DNA of 64,000 nt from Fasciolopsis buskii. Its lineage: Eukaryota; Platyhelminthes; Trematoda; Plagiorchiida; Fasciolidae. The stretch covers positions 71,043-135,042 of the forward strand of contig LUCM01000570.1 of NCBI GenBank assembly GCA_008360955.1, written 5' to 3'. The notes beneath the pieces were generated by a model. That model did not search any database. It had not been told where the DNA came from and was given only the letters and a program-made list of their open reading frames with translations. Within the stretch, counting starts at the first letter, position 1. Each line of letters begins with the position of its first letter. The translations under genes and the position numbers were made by a program. This document shows, piece after piece, positions 11,740 through 25,150 of the stretch.

Positions 11740-14289
11740 GCACATATAAGTGTAGTCAATAGAAAACCTTGATTAACAATGAAAGGAAACATACAAACTC
11801 AAAGGGACGATAGGCGTTTAGCGCCGACTTTTGAGAAAAAAGGAGGCTTACATGCTACAACATTTTTTATTTATAACCCTCTTTGCAGTTAACTGGATGA
11901 GAATCACAATAGCGTAAGTAAAGTAGGTTCATCACTTTCGCCTATTTCCGTCTCTAACAACAACACTCTATAGACACCTAAATGTTAAACCACAACATTA
12001 TATTCGTGTGCTACACGACTTTAATACGTTACTTGAACCCTTTAGAAATGCGTTGGCAATATCGCAATAACTACACCTCGGTATCGGCCTCACAGTGCAT
12101 GATATTTTACCGCGGTACAGAACACAGTGATTTAAGTGTTAGTCTGCTTTTCAAAACACGGCGAAATCCACAAGCCACAGAAACACAATTGATGTAAAAC
12201 TTGGGGCCTGGACTGATATCCATAGAAAACGACACCTGAAGTTATCACTGTTATGACCGAAGACTTCAACCCCGTTGTTGCACAAGGCCAGGGAACGCAC
12301 GCAAGCCGGAGACCACGTAGACAGAAAGGATGGAGTTCAAATCAATCGTTTATAGCTACGGGGCGCGGTACAGAATAAGAACACATCATTTGATTTTTGT
12401 TATTGATGTCCTAGTAAATACCAATGGACAGATTACTTAACCCTATCGATTTTATAGTTCTCAACCACTGTGAATCTCCTGTTATAGAATATCAAGGACG
12501 CAGTACCATCAACGCAAATTAGGTGACAGATTACAAACAAATAAAACAATTTTTCAAATGCAAGGTGCTTTAGACAGTAAAAAGGTAGTCGTGAAAATTT
12601 GAAGAAGTGTAAAGCGATTTTGTAACACGGAAAACACTGATAAAGAGACAAGGGGTAAATTGAAACCAACGACTTCCGATAGCGAATCCGAATGAAAGGA
12701 TAGATTCTCTTAGCGCTCTTATTTCTATGCCTTATCTTTTTTATTTCCTGTTTTAGTAAAAGCAATTGAAGTAAGGGGGCCGCGGTCAACAGGGAGCTGA
12801 CAAGAGGGTGAAATTGACCGACAGTAGGAGGTGTCGGTCTCGCGATTTTATTTTAAAGTGTGATTTTGACCGCTTGAACACTCGCAATCAATGTAATTGG
12901 AAAAATTTCATCGCATCTGCTAAATTTACACGTGTACTAGAACTGTAGGAATAAACTTAACACCATTGTGCAGCTCTTCTCATAATCGAAATAGGACTTA
13001 AATTTCAAAATCAAGCGCCGTCATGCAAAAATTATGTATATGTCCAAATCTAACATCAACTAACATCAGTGAAAACGACCATAGAGTGACATTTGCCTAA
13101 AACTTCATTGTGACACATTGGTGGACTAATTATCCAAAACCGTCTTGAAACCTTTCCCATCATACCATAAACCATTGGTTATACTTGGCGACTCGAAAAT
13201 CAAAAGATTCCGTTAGAAGGGTTGACTGTGTGGCGATAACGCTAATCACAACATCGTTCTAAATTCCGCACGCGATTGCTTCGACTAGTCTGAGATTTTT
13301 CACGGCCCTCGTTTGCTCCGGAAACCAAAGAAACGGCATCGTATTCTTTTTTGGTTCGAGGATAGTGACAATCAGTCGGAGTACCAAATAGGCAACCGGA
13401 ACACAGGTTGTAGGCGAATGTCTCCAGTACATTTATTCTAATGGAAAAAACGTTCACATTCTTATATGAAAACAGTTGCTAAGGCGAACTGAGAAGAAAG
13501 ACTAAAATTGTAGTAGGTCAAATTCAGTCATTGTTAACGGGAAAAGGATGGAGACTGTGGATGAATCAATTACCGTAGCTAAACGGTCGATCATACAGCT
13601 TAACGATGCAATGCGTCAAGTAGCTTCTAGTCGCCTGCATGACATGGTTGGCTGTAGGCTATGCACTTTGAAATGCTTTGACTAACTTTCATTACGAAGA
13701 CAATTCAAGCTTAAACAAATGAATGATAATTGCTTCCGCAGTTGACAGAGTCCGATGCTTTGTTGCTTTTGACACGCCTTGTGGTACTAGGTAAACAATT
13801 GAGAAGACGGACATGGTGTCGATCAAATTATCTGTTTCTACTACGAATGTAACGACTGAGCCTGACATAGTAGTTTCTTTGTGTGGTTCACCGGTCAATC
13901 CGTTGACGTTTGAGAATAACGACAGCTTATCATTAAATAACCAATTCATTTGACCAGATAAATTCATAACCAAGGTCAATGGTTACCCCTTTTGGCGGAC
14001 TGGGGACAGGGAAGAGGTAGTCTTTATATTCATTGATTGGGAACACGCTGGCGAACCTTTTAGGGTTGGGCCGAACTGATGACAAAATTCGTCCGCAAAG
14101 CTTATTTGACCAGTCGGAATTTTTCACCAATCTAGCACTATCCCGTTAGGTCTGCCACCATGTTTCCTGATAATAAATGTAATCTCTACCTCGTCGTCCT
14201 ACCCAGTCCTTGAAAACTGGTAACCATTGACCTTCTCTGTGATTATTCCCGATCGAGTGAACCTTGATTCGACGGATATGGAAAATGCA

Positions 14290-14350
14290 GGCTTGATCCA
14301 CCCCGGCGCCATTCGAACCAACGCATTTGGGCAGGTAACCACTGTCTCTT
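14290..14350 (-). repeat. tRNA-like SINE head
   Basis: On the minus strand, GTGGTTACCTGCCC (A-box-like) is followed by GTTGGTTCGAATGGC (B box). No full cloverleaf forms. It faces a second tRNA-like head on the other strand only about 40 bp away. Confidence 0.4.
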
Positions 14351-14389
14351 AAGTGAAATGTCCGAGCACCACTCTGCGTGACGCTGCAG

Positions 14390-14470
14390 CTGAGCTGGTA
14401 GAGCACACGCAGTACGGATGGATGAGATGTGCACTTGCATTGGTTCGAGTCCCACCGCGATCAAAGACTC
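14390..14470 (+). repeat. tRNA-like SINE head or tRNA pseudogene
   Basis: Reads AGCTGAGCTGGTAGAGCAC, a good A box and D arm, then about 45 bp later TTGGTTCGAGTCCCACCGCG, a good B box. The T stem has two mismatches and no seven-pair acceptor stem forms, so a working tRNA is unlikely. Confidence 0.5.
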
Positions 14471-14806
14471 TTCACAGGTGGATCAGTTCTACGCCAGTCG
14501 AGTGGGTTTATTATCTAAAGAATTTATTGTTCGTCTTGAATATTCACATCAGTATTAGTAAACAGTTGAGAAAGTAGCAGGGAACAGTTTAATTCAACAC
14601 TTCGTGTGAAGATGCTCATTCACGATCTCGTTAATACTTTGTTCGTAATGAAGAATTTTCACTTACTAATCAACTCTTTCTTGTGTCAAATTTAGCCCCG
14701 ATATAACATTAGTTCGATAGCAGTCTTGGAGTTCCCAAACGTCACTTCAAAAATTCCCCTTTCCTGCTTTTGTCCCTCCTCCACAAACATGACCACACAT
14801 GCACAG

Positions 14807-14942
14807 AGAATTGCGCGAGTCGCAGAACAATTTGTCCAGTTTGAAACGGTCACAGCAAACCGAGCGAAAAAAACAAACACAACTGCTAGAAGAGGCAAGA
14901 CAGCGGGAAGACAATGCGCATTCCGATGTAGAAATTTTGAAG
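14807..14942 (+). CDS. ERC/brp: Exon 6: coiled coil, most conserved ERC block
   Basis: 136 bp, phase 2 in, phase 0 out. Acceptor CACAG ends at 14806; donor GTAAAT starts at 14943. After the shared Glu codon it reads ELRESQNNLSSLKRSQQTER and then KKQTQLLEEARQRED. The vertebrate protein has MKDQNKKVANLKHNQQLEKKKNAQLLEEVRRRED here. This run is the clearest single match to the ERC family in the window. A different frame is open across the same bases and hides this exon. Confidence 0.93.
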
Positions 14943-17900
14943 GTAAATCACGACCAGCATCTGTTTGCCTAAGATTAGTAATGGTCAGAAAATACGAACG
15001 CTGGTGCATGCTTTGCATATTGTTTCGAAAGCCTTGCTGCTGTGTACCATTTTAAGATTTAATTCAAAAAAGATTTGAAATGAGTGAATGAAGTGAAAAT
15101 GAGGAACTTTGAGTTTAATTTAGGAACAAGGGACTGAGGTAAACCTTGCTAGCCTTTATCCATCTCATTGGTCAACTGATCCTACTGGTCACCAGTCCAT
15201 AGTTGATCTCCTGTCTTCTGGCACTCTCTGTAAAAAGACGCGCGCATTATGTGCGCCAGTAGATAGATGACGTCTATCGTAGTCTTCCGTACTAGAAGTC
15301 TGAGAAGACGTGTGGCCATTCTTTAGGATGCGATCAGTTGGCCAAAAGGTATGCTGAATGCTGGCACGATTAAGTGCATTATCATTTACCCCAGCGGTTT
15401 GATTTGGTATACCTTTCTAACCTCAAGTGGTGGTTGTGTGAATTCAGGTGCAGGTTTCTTTGATTAAGCCGAAACCACCAGTCAAGACTCATTGTGAATA
15501 TAAATATACGGTCAATCACTCGTCACCTGTCTTTTCAATATTCGTACTCCGTTGTTACGAGCAGTGACTCTGTTGAATGAGGAAAAAGTAAGAATTCCGA
15601 TGATCCGCGGTGCAAGTCGTCACCCTCAGTCTAGCTCATAACGGAGTGGTCAGACTGAGACGACAACTGACGAGTGACCGCTGGACAACTAATCAAGTAT
15701 TTTTTCAGAATGCATCGTGATTAGGGACTTCGCCGAAGCATACATAAACTTTAGTTAAATATACATCCGATTCACTTAAAGTTAAAAGTTGCAGTTCTCA
15801 CCTTCTTAACACCCGAACTACGGTAGGTAATATGTCTAGACAAACTTTGTTCACGGTCACGGTATCTACGGCTTGTACCACGTGTACACACCCTGAAACC
15901 GGGTAGCTCAGTCGGCCGCTTCGTCAGTCTTTGCTTACCGATGATTATTTGCACGACGTTGTCTCACATCTTGCGTAAAAGCTTCAAATGAAAGCTTGCA
16001 AAGTTATTTACATATCTATGTTTCATTAGATGCCCTGTCGCAATGATGTCACAGAAATAACTCTTTTCAAACTACCGAATTTTCAACACGACCTCCTTCG
16101 GCCGTCTTTCGCTCAAAACAGAAACAGCCCAAAGCGAACTGGTGCAAGAGTAGCAGATGAACAAGCAATTTTATTTTCATTGCCGGTGCTAAACAAACAA
16201 AGCAATTTTGCAAATTTCGCGTTCGGTGTAAAAAACCTGAAATTCCAATGATTCGTTACTTGTCAAATTGGAGTCGGAAAGACTCGGGTTGCTAACCTGC
16301 TTATGACATACAGGAAGCAGATAACGTGCCATTCCGATTTCAGATTTACCTCCATGTGCAAATAGAGTATGGATTTTTGCACAATCACTCTGACAATGAA
16401 AAGAGAACTGCATAAACCCGACCAACGATGATGCAATCTGTCATATTCTAGTTTCATTCTGTTCCCTTCACGAAACCACAACAGAAATATCCACCATTGT
16501 AATCACCGTATGGACAACGCATCTTCTAAGTAATGCTTTTTCTGCATCGCTTGGAAAATTTTCGGGCTATAATATTCAAACGGTGGGTGGAGTTAAGTGT
16601 GACAAGTTAATTCACCAGTTCCATGGACTTAGTGACATGTATTTTGCTGAAAAATCACAATAAACTAAAGTTGGTCTCTAAATGAAGGCTATTCAACCTG
16701 ATTGTTAGAATTGCAATAACTCAGCAATCTATTTACCGCATGCAATTTTATCGTCTAATGATTGTTCGGAATGTAGTTTGGTGGGAGATTTGAGTGAGAT
16801 AAGTTTGTGCATAAATGTATGGACGTCTGTGTGTCCGTGGGTATGCTCATATGCATATGCAGCAGTTAGTCATTCAATGTGGGAGAAAACGGATAAGTTT
16901 TCTTTTGAGGTATACCGAAAAATTCGCCAGTGTTTCAGGCTGAAGCACAATCCGATTTCAATGATTCAAAATCAATCACGAACAGCGGTCGGATGAAATT
17001 TTTCACGAAAACATCTCATTGATCTAATTTTACTTTGGTTGTAGGATTTTGATACGCATCTGGTCACGGTGAAGAATTTTGTTTTTGTAAGACGAGATTT
17101 TTAAAAGGTCTCACATCTGTTTGTCTTTGGCGCTTTTGTGAATGGAATAAATCAGATGGTGCATTTCGTGCTATTCTGACAACAAAGCTCACCAGTCTTG
17201 GATTTGCTTTTATTTCCCATAATTTTCACTCCAACCAAGACTCGTCCGTAGCGTGAATGCTTAGTTACCCTGATTGTAGTACTGGAAGGTGCGGTGCACT
17301 TAAAAAACTAATGGTACATTAACACCTCTGGAGAAATATGGACTACTTAAAATCTACCACGCAGTCGTGTGGTTAAGCGCAAAAAACAAATAATGCAAGG
17401 CTGTGAAAAGGAAATAGAGGGACGCTCGGTAAATGGCCATTCCTGTTCGCCCGTTGGAGAACGGAAATTTTGACTCTGGTAACTTGCGATCATGGAGCTG
17501 AGACGTAGCAGTGTGAACCGATATCACTCAGTGTCATTTTCTGTTTTCGCAATTTCAATGAAACTCCAAATCTCAAAGAAAATGGGATGAAGAGAATAGG
17601 CCATTTGTTAGACGAAGCTGTTTTTGTCGCGCGGGGTTGTATATACGTGCCCGTTTGATTCAGAGGTACATGTAGAAGCTGCTGCAAACAAAAAGTGTTC
17701 TACTAAAGGGGTTTCGGGAACGATGAAGCAAGGCAAATTACAGATTCCTACAAAGACTAACTCGCTAACGAAATCACTATAGTGCGAATAACGATTCACA
17801 GATAGCAATACCGACCATCGGACAGCAAATTACCGATACAATGAATAATCTTCCAAGTAGCTTGTGCGGTTGGCCATTGAGAACATGAAAGTAATTTGAG

Positions 17901-18681
17901 GAGAGAATACTGAAAGCGGGATTATAAGCAGAAATTATGTGAGATATTAGCATTGCTTTTCGAAGACACTACACACCAATCGCAATCCGAGTAACAACAA
18001 CAACAACGACGACAGCAACCCCTAGTTTCAAACGGCAGTGCAAACTAGCTGGGTCGCTTGATTATAACCTGGCAGTCTCAACCTCAGTGTTCGGACACAA
18101 CGGGAAGGTGGCGAGGAAAGTCAAGAAAATGAACTTAACCAATTTTTCCCGCCATTATACACAATAGCTGAATACATCGGCATTGGTCGGGTGGCTTTAG
18201 TGTCTGGTGCCAAGATAAAGTCAGAGTTTCAAATCACAAATCTGCAGATTACTTTGGTGGTAGATGCAACATGCTGTCACTTATTGGAACGTTTCAGGGT
18301 CACGGTTGCCCCCTACCCATTGAATGAGGCCTTTCGTTTCGCTGAAGCTCATTAGAAGTCATAAAACTATCTCAGTACGCACACACCTGGAAGATTTCCG
18401 GAATGCAAAACACGAATCCTCAACGAGTGCCGAATAAATAAATAAAAAATGGACCGATAATCAGCAAAATCTACAAGCAGACTTGCAAAAGAGTTAGTGG
18501 TAACCAAATGACCACCAGATTGGGGAGCAGAAAATTATCTCAGTAGATTTGAAAATCTGTGATGTTCGAAGCTCATGTTGCTGGTTTTCTTTGGGTTCTG
18601 ATCGCTGGGCGCGGCTTTTAGGTCCCAAATTCAGTGATCAGACCCCTATGGAAAGCAGCAACGGATAATCAATAACTAATT

Positions 18682-18786
18682 TTCCATGAAATAATTCACC
18701 ATTTGATATCATTGCTCAACTGACCATTAAGAAACCATGAAAGCACTGTACAGCTGTTTCATCTTTGTTAGGAATCATCAGCATTT
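18682..18786 (-). repeat. tRNA-related SINE, 3' body only
   Basis: Minus-strand reading gives TGATGATTCCTAACAAAGAT, then AACAGCTGTACAGTGC and GGTTTCTTAATGG, followed by a tail matching the other copies. The tRNA-like head is missing. Confidence 0.75.
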
Positions 18787-21700
18787 TCCAACAAAATTCG
18801 TCGGAGGGAAAATCACATACTATTAAAACCAAACCACTTTATAGAATATCTGGACAAAACGGTGACTGGAAAGATACACCGTATGTGCCAGTGTGATGCG
18901 TGGAAATAATTACAAAGGTAATAACAACGATCTGCTTTGTTCCCACAGCTACAGGTCGTTTAATCTCGGCATTTCACGCATTCAGCGCGATTTCTTGAGG
19001 TTTTTGCTGTTGTTTATGTCTTTGTTATTGTTGTTGTTGTCTCACAAGTGTCTTGTCTGATGCACGAAAACCAATGCACTTTTGCATTTTCTAACACACT
19101 TATCCAAGGGAAGGTAGTCAGTTCATTCCCGGAACCGCTGTCTAAATGCTTGCTGGAATAGCTAACCTCTCTTCGATCTGCGGCAATGGGATGGCTCTCG
19201 GACGTTTACTACTTACGAGGTTAGACATTCGAGTGTCGATGTGGTAACTATAGTCTATCAAATGTCCCCTCTTTACTCATTTTTTCTCTCACAGTTTATC
19301 ATCCTCTTCGCACAGGTACACTCTCGTTATCTGATGAATGTCTTTCTTGCCCCTAATTCTGCATGTATATGATAATTTTCTACATCGGACATTGGTTTGC
19401 ATCGCAGTTTTATCTCCTCATCCATGTATGGGGTCTTCCCACTATTAGCAAAATCGACTTCGAATCATTTTCACCAACTTTAGACGACTGATCTGAACCT
19501 GTGCTACAGGGAAGCCCTCGATCATCACTAAACTACGGTTTTTCTAAACATGAATCAACTGATCTGATACTGTGCTGATTTGGTTAAGGATGAAATTGAA
19601 TGCACAATACTTTATTTCACAGATGACGGTAGAATAATTATGACGAGGAAGTTATTTCGGTGAAGGGAACTTTGACGTAAACATCGATATTCACCTTCAT
19701 GAACTGTAGGCACAAGTGCTCAATAATTAGATGAAATAAAGCCCATGGACGTGAACTTTTCAATTCACAATGTTTAGGGAATCAAACGCGCTCGCTCATC
19801 AGATGGCTAATTCTTGTGACTGCTTGTCAAACCTGACATTAAAAGTCGAATGCCTATTAGGAAGGCACCAGAAAGTCGGACTTTTGGAATGTGGTACACG
19901 CACCATGCCAGTACACCACTTCCAATGAACTACCCAAAATGTAATTCGTTCTATACTGCATCGGACGTCGCGCATGGCAGTCAGGAAGGCGTTTGCTTTT
20001 ATTTCAACCGGAATGGACAATGATAAGTGGATTTCCATGTTGATTTGACGTCTCCCTGCCTAGTGGATCAGACTTATGAGTCAAATTAATTAATTAGGAT
20101 TTCCGAACTAATCCACCTGCTCGTCACAGTATTCTCTGAGGAGTCCTAGCATCAGCTGACCCAGCCTTTCAGCTGATTGGATCTTGTGTTACGCATGCCC
20201 ACGGAAATCCCGTTTTGCTGTACGCTTTGCTCTGAGGCAGTTAGTGAGTGAACGATGGACCGTCGTGTTCAGTCGATCACATAGCAGACTGGTATGAAAA
20301 TCTTAACCGCTGGACTGGTTCGCGTAGGTCCAGTAAAACTGCCTGGTTCGGGTACACGCGATCAATCCAGGCGTCAGTTTTGATGAATCAGAATTATTTA
20401 AACGAAGTATGCAGTTGTGAAGTTAGAGTGTATATTGTGTTTTGGCTACTACGTCATAGCTTTCTTTATTCCGCCGCCATAGATCAATCCAGCGTATTCA
20501 TTCCTACCAAAACAGCGCGGAACTCGGTGAGAAAAGCAGCGGGTTGTTCAACGCCAAACGATAATAATGATGGCTCAGATGTCACTGACGTTGATTATCA
20601 CGAATTGTATAGCTTCTCGTCTTTTCAGAATTGTATCGGAAATGTTTTGATATGTACCGAATTTATCTAGAAGTACCAAAAGATTTGAGCCATCCGAGAA
20701 TATTCAAGACAGACATCCATTTGAATATCACCGCTATCACTCAGTATTCTGTACCGATAGAAATCACCGCCTAACTCGATTTGGATGTTTGTCAGCGATA
20801 ACTAATTTCAATAACTCGCAAAATTAGAAAATAGCTCGGGAAGTGAGCTAAACTCTGAGGTTCGTCCACAGAAAAAAGCAAGATAAATCTGATGTAAAAA
20901 TCAAGTTTTCGGTTGACTGTAACTAGAAAAACACTGACCCCATCAGGATCACATTTCCTTCCTCTACTTTTTATTGTCTACGGTTAATTTGTGGAACTGG
21001 GCCACAACGCAAAAGTGGAATACGACCATTGAAATCCAGTGGTCTGAACCATAATCATTATTATCAACAATTCATCCGATCCGTCTTAGGTCAGTTCAGT
21101 TTGTAAAACCATTCATCTTGCCCTAGCGTGCTTCGATTTCGGGTGCTGCCTCTAAACACTGTCTGGTTAGAATAGAACTGAAAGAAAAATGATGAAATAC
21201 CAGCTTCAAGATTTCCAATACAAGAAAACCACGTCACTTATGTCACCAACCAGCGCTTTGGGTAGTCTCTTGGACCCCATCCAGGCAGTCCAACCTGACC
21301 TGCGTAAACAAGTTCAATGGTTAAGCTTCTCATCCTTTTTTGCAATGCGGTCAACTGATCACATCTATTTGTCTTCCAATCTTTAAACTCTTCAGAGAAC
21401 CGCGTACAACGATGCACGGGATTTGTCTTAGGTCCATGCAATGGTATACATAAGATATTAAGCAAATGGAAAACAGTTTATTCAGGCTACTTCTTTAGTT
21501 ATCGTTTAGAATCAATGGAGAAAATGGAAATCCTCTGGATGATGCAAGAATATTGATAACTTTTATTATACTTGACATGCTCGAATCTGGTCACCGAGTT
21601 GACCGCAATTCATTTTCCCGCGTTGTGCACGATCTAGCAAGCCGAGATTATTGCACCCAGGTGGCATAACTCTTTTCACCATCCCATCTGTCAGACGTCG

Positions 21701-23934
21701 TCCAAATTCCACCCGTTACCGGAAAGTCAGCTTCCTCCATGCATAAGAGTGAACCATGTTTTTTTCTCAAGATTGATTTGCTCAAGCTTTTGCTCTAAGT
21801 GATAGCAATGCAAAATGAGTCTGCCACCTCGCCTCCTTTCTCGATTCATCCCAAGGTTTCAGGGACAGTCTCACTTTCGGCGATTCAAACTGTCCACTGA
21901 CCACTGTTTTTACAACATTTCACCCATGAATTTGATGGAAGACGGATGCACCATAGCCTCCAGGGATCACTGCAAGGAGGAAGAACTACCGGAAACAGTG
22001 ACCATGAGAGTTGGGGTGGCATTAAACTATGTAAGGTTTTGTTGAACCAGATTTAGTAATCAGCCTAGCCTACTTGCCGTCTACGACCACAGTGACAGGG
22101 GATCTGTTTGTTTGAACCACTCGCCATTTTGGTGACAGGCGCGTAATTCATACAACTACCACCGGTCACCTGCACACACAAACATCCACTCACTAGTCAC
22201 TTGCCAGCTGTGAGCATGAAAAGTTGATGGTCATTGTATACTATGCTCATTTTATTTAAAATGACCAGGTGAATTGGAAGCCTGGAATAGAATTACGTCG
22301 AGCAAGTTCAGTCATCCACAGCGAAACAGTTTTCCCAATTTTTTTTATCAAGGAGCAAAGCTTATTTTAAAGTTTGTGAGAATAAGGGTTAAACCATTTT
22401 CTTTGGTAACCATTTCATTGTAAATGAAGATTGGCGGACATTCTCCTTCCTGTAATAACGTTATTTATTCAGCCCCGGATATCAGTTAACAATTTCATGC
22501 GTTAGAAGTCCGTTATCATGCCCAAAGTGATTTCCAGGGATTTGAACAGCTGCTCAGCCACGTGATGGGAGACCAACTCTATCTGCGTCACATAATTTCG
22601 TCAATAGGTGGATAAATGAAGGATAAAGTCGGAGAAAATCGATAAAACTTATCCGGCACAAATGTGATTCTGTGACGAAAACGGAATATAGAACGGTACA
22701 TTACTGAGTGCCGCAAAATTTTAATAATATTATTGTCTCACAACAGGCTTATCTACTAAAGTGTCTCAATTATTCACCCTTCCTACCTGGTATGCAATTT
22801 TGGAGATCAAGAAGGCCAACAGACTAGAACTGGACACTTCACCGTCCCAGTTACTGTTAAAATGGTTTGCAGTAAACAGTGGTTGGCCAAACCACGCAAT
22901 TCGATCACAAAAGCAGCTAACGACAATGGCTTTAAAATAGATTCAAAATTTGGAGAACTTTTATCTCAAACCAAGTCGCATTTCTGGCAGTTATATTAAA
23001 CTACTGAGGTCACAAATGATCGTATCCCGAGCCTTTAACCAACTGGATTGTGTTGAGCATCGTCTCTGCGGCCAACGCGGCAGGTTCGGTAACCCGGTCA
23101 TCGTATTAGATGTTCTGGGGATGCATTTGTGGGCTGTTTTCAAGGCATTTACTCGACATTTATAGATGAATTTTGGGCAGCCATTAGACTCCTAACTCCA
23201 AACGTCTTCGGTATTTAAACCAATGGCACCGGAAAACATTTTCTGTCCTTTATTCTGATCCTGACTGCTTTGAAATCCTTGATCTGTAAGAAAAGCCAGC
23301 AAATTCCTCCGCCCTTTCGCCTAAATGCTAAATATCCTCCTCACCATTAGTGAGGTATTCCAGAACCTCGTAGAATTAATGGCCAAAAGATATATCAAAG
23401 TTCTTCCTTAACAAGTTGGTCCACTCACTGTTAACTTAAGTTAGTCCCACAGGAACTCTGGAGGGAAAAATACTTTTCTGCTGATGTTTACTTGCGCTTC
23501 CCATAATAATTTCCTGTGAATAAAAGATGAGGAATCGAAATTAGAATTTCTTCCTTTTCCCTTGACTTCTGTGAAGCTACTCACATATGTTTACGATCCA
23601 AGCAGAGGTAGAACTAGTGCGGGAAACCTGGAGGAAACTAAAGTTTTTACAGGCTGCATAAATCCTTTTTGTTTCCATAATGTTCTGTCGTATCTTTGTT
23701 GTGCTCAAAATCGATTTATATGATTTCTAGAACCCATTTCATCGGGCTTAGTTATCATTTTTGCAGAAATGCAAGTTGTGAGGAGCGTAGGAATCCCCTA
23801 ATTATTAGAAATCACAAGAACTGATGGGAGCATGAGAAACAGTCAGTTACCAAACAAAGTCCCTTGAGGTACAGCGGCCGTAACCCGAGCAGCATTCACG
23901 GCTGGCCGAGCAGAACAAGATTTTCAACGCCCTC

Positions 23935-24075
23935 ACATGGAAGCATTGTACAGCTGTTTCATCCTTGTTAGGGTTGATCAGAAGTGCATATACAACCCAC
24001 GGCAGAACCGGGACGCGAACACGGGACGAACGATTGTGGGTCGAACGCCTTAGCCATTACGCTACAGGGTGGCTT
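23935..24075 (-). repeat. tRNA-related SINE, near-complete head, truncated 3' end
   Basis: The minus strand starts with an A-box-like GTAGCGTAATGGCTAAGGCG, then a B box GTTCGCGTCCCGG, then a body with AACAAGGATGAAACAGCTGT. The same order is seen at 24.5 and 35.9 kb. The copy stops soon after the ACAGCTGT core. Confidence 0.75.
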
Positions 24076-24175
24076 ATGAACGGTGTGCCGAACTTCACCA
24101 CACGATGGTGCAGCACCTATGTCATACTTAGGCTACCTGTGGAGAAGTCATCTATCAAAAGGGGTAGACTGCACT

Positions 24176-24280
24176 GCTGATGATTCCTAACTAGGATGGA
24201 ACAGCTGTACACTGCTCTCATGGTTTCTTCATGCTGAGTGGAACGATGAAATTGCATGGCGAATTATTTGCTGAAAACTA
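24176..24280 (+). repeat. tRNA-related SINE, 3' body
   Basis: Plus-strand copy: TGATGATTCCTAACTAGGAT, ACAGCTGTACACTGC, GGTTTCTTCATGCTGAG, then an AT-rich tail. It lies directly next to the minus-strand copy at 23935-24075. The sequence at 24118-24170 resembles 24325-24385 (both carry TCATACTTAGGCTAC) and may be another shared module. Confidence 0.7.
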
Positions 24281-24469
24281 CTAACACATACCAAGTAGCC
24301 AAGCTGTGTAGATCATGTGCAAACACTTGGTCATACTTAGGCTACGTGCACAGAACTGATCTATGAGTAGGGGTCGATTGGTGTGCGCTAGCGGCCCGTG
24401 TCCGTACAAATCCGCGACCGATATATGCAAGATGATCATGTGGTGGAGTTGAACAAACGGTTCACAGCC

Positions 24470-24655
24470 TGCCTGGTATCGTAATGACTGAGGCGTTCGA
24501 CTGACAATCGTTCATCCCGGGTTCGCGTGCAAGTTCGGCCGCGCGTACATATCCAATGCTCATGATTCCTAACAAGGATCAAACAGCTGTACAATGCTTC
24601 TATCGTTTCTTAGTGGTCAGCTTAGTGAGGATATCACATGGTGAATTATATCATG
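24470..24655 (+). repeat. tRNA-related SINE, full-length copy
   Basis: Head TGGTATCGTAATGACTGAGG, B box GGGTTCGCGTGC, then CATGATTCCTAACAAGGATC, ACAGCTGTACAATGC, GTTTCTTAGTGG and a tail ending in GGTGAATTATATCATG. The order head-body-tail is the same as in the 35.9 kb copy. Confidence 0.78.
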
Positions 24656-24959
24656 CACACTGATTCATTGGTTTAACCGACAAAACTTATAATCACACCG
24701 GTGGCGTTCTCCAGTTTGGAATTAGTCTCGTGAATTTATCCAGATAAAAGCTTACAGTTTGTTGGGAACATTTTGCACCTCCTTTTTCACAAAGGAAACC
24801 ATGCACCTGTATAACAAACAGAATGACCGCCAAATTCGTGAGTCTCATCGAACTTTAACTGAGAAAACTGAATGCTAATTTCATTCGTTATTTATTCTTG
24901 AAGTAATTGGGAAAATTGCTGATAAGTCTTGGGATGAATCACCCGTATATTACAAGGAA

Positions 24960-25150
24960 TCACCATCTACGCACGCCCCCGACGAAAGTTTTGCGCTTAT
25001 GGGGATTTCTGGACAAGGGTGTGCCGGGTACACGTACTTGACGAGCATCGATAACCGAAAAACCGGCCGTATATATTCGGGGATATTTTACCCGTTCATC
25101 TGTATGCAAAACGTACCAATGATCATCACCAGTCTCAGTGAAAGTCATTC
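24960..25150 (-). repeat. Dispersed repeat family 2, copy A
   Basis: On the minus strand a 62-codon frame reads KYPRIYTAGFSVIDARQVRV followed by PGTPL. Copies at 28.6 and 59.6 kb encode closely similar residues in the same orientation. The family is unknown to me. It may be a fragment of a retroelement ORF. Confidence 0.5.

Larger units (their letters stand above)
11680..14806. other. Intron 5 (about 3.1 kb)
   Basis: Holds a TC microsatellite just downstream of the donor (11724-11739) and two tRNA-like heads in opposite orientation at 14290-14350 and 14390-14470. No other gene seen. Confidence 0.65.

Noticed and set aside
14394..14464. A true tRNA gene.
   Set aside because: A and B boxes are good, but the acceptor stem is absent and the T stem is mismatched; kept as a SINE head or pseudogene.
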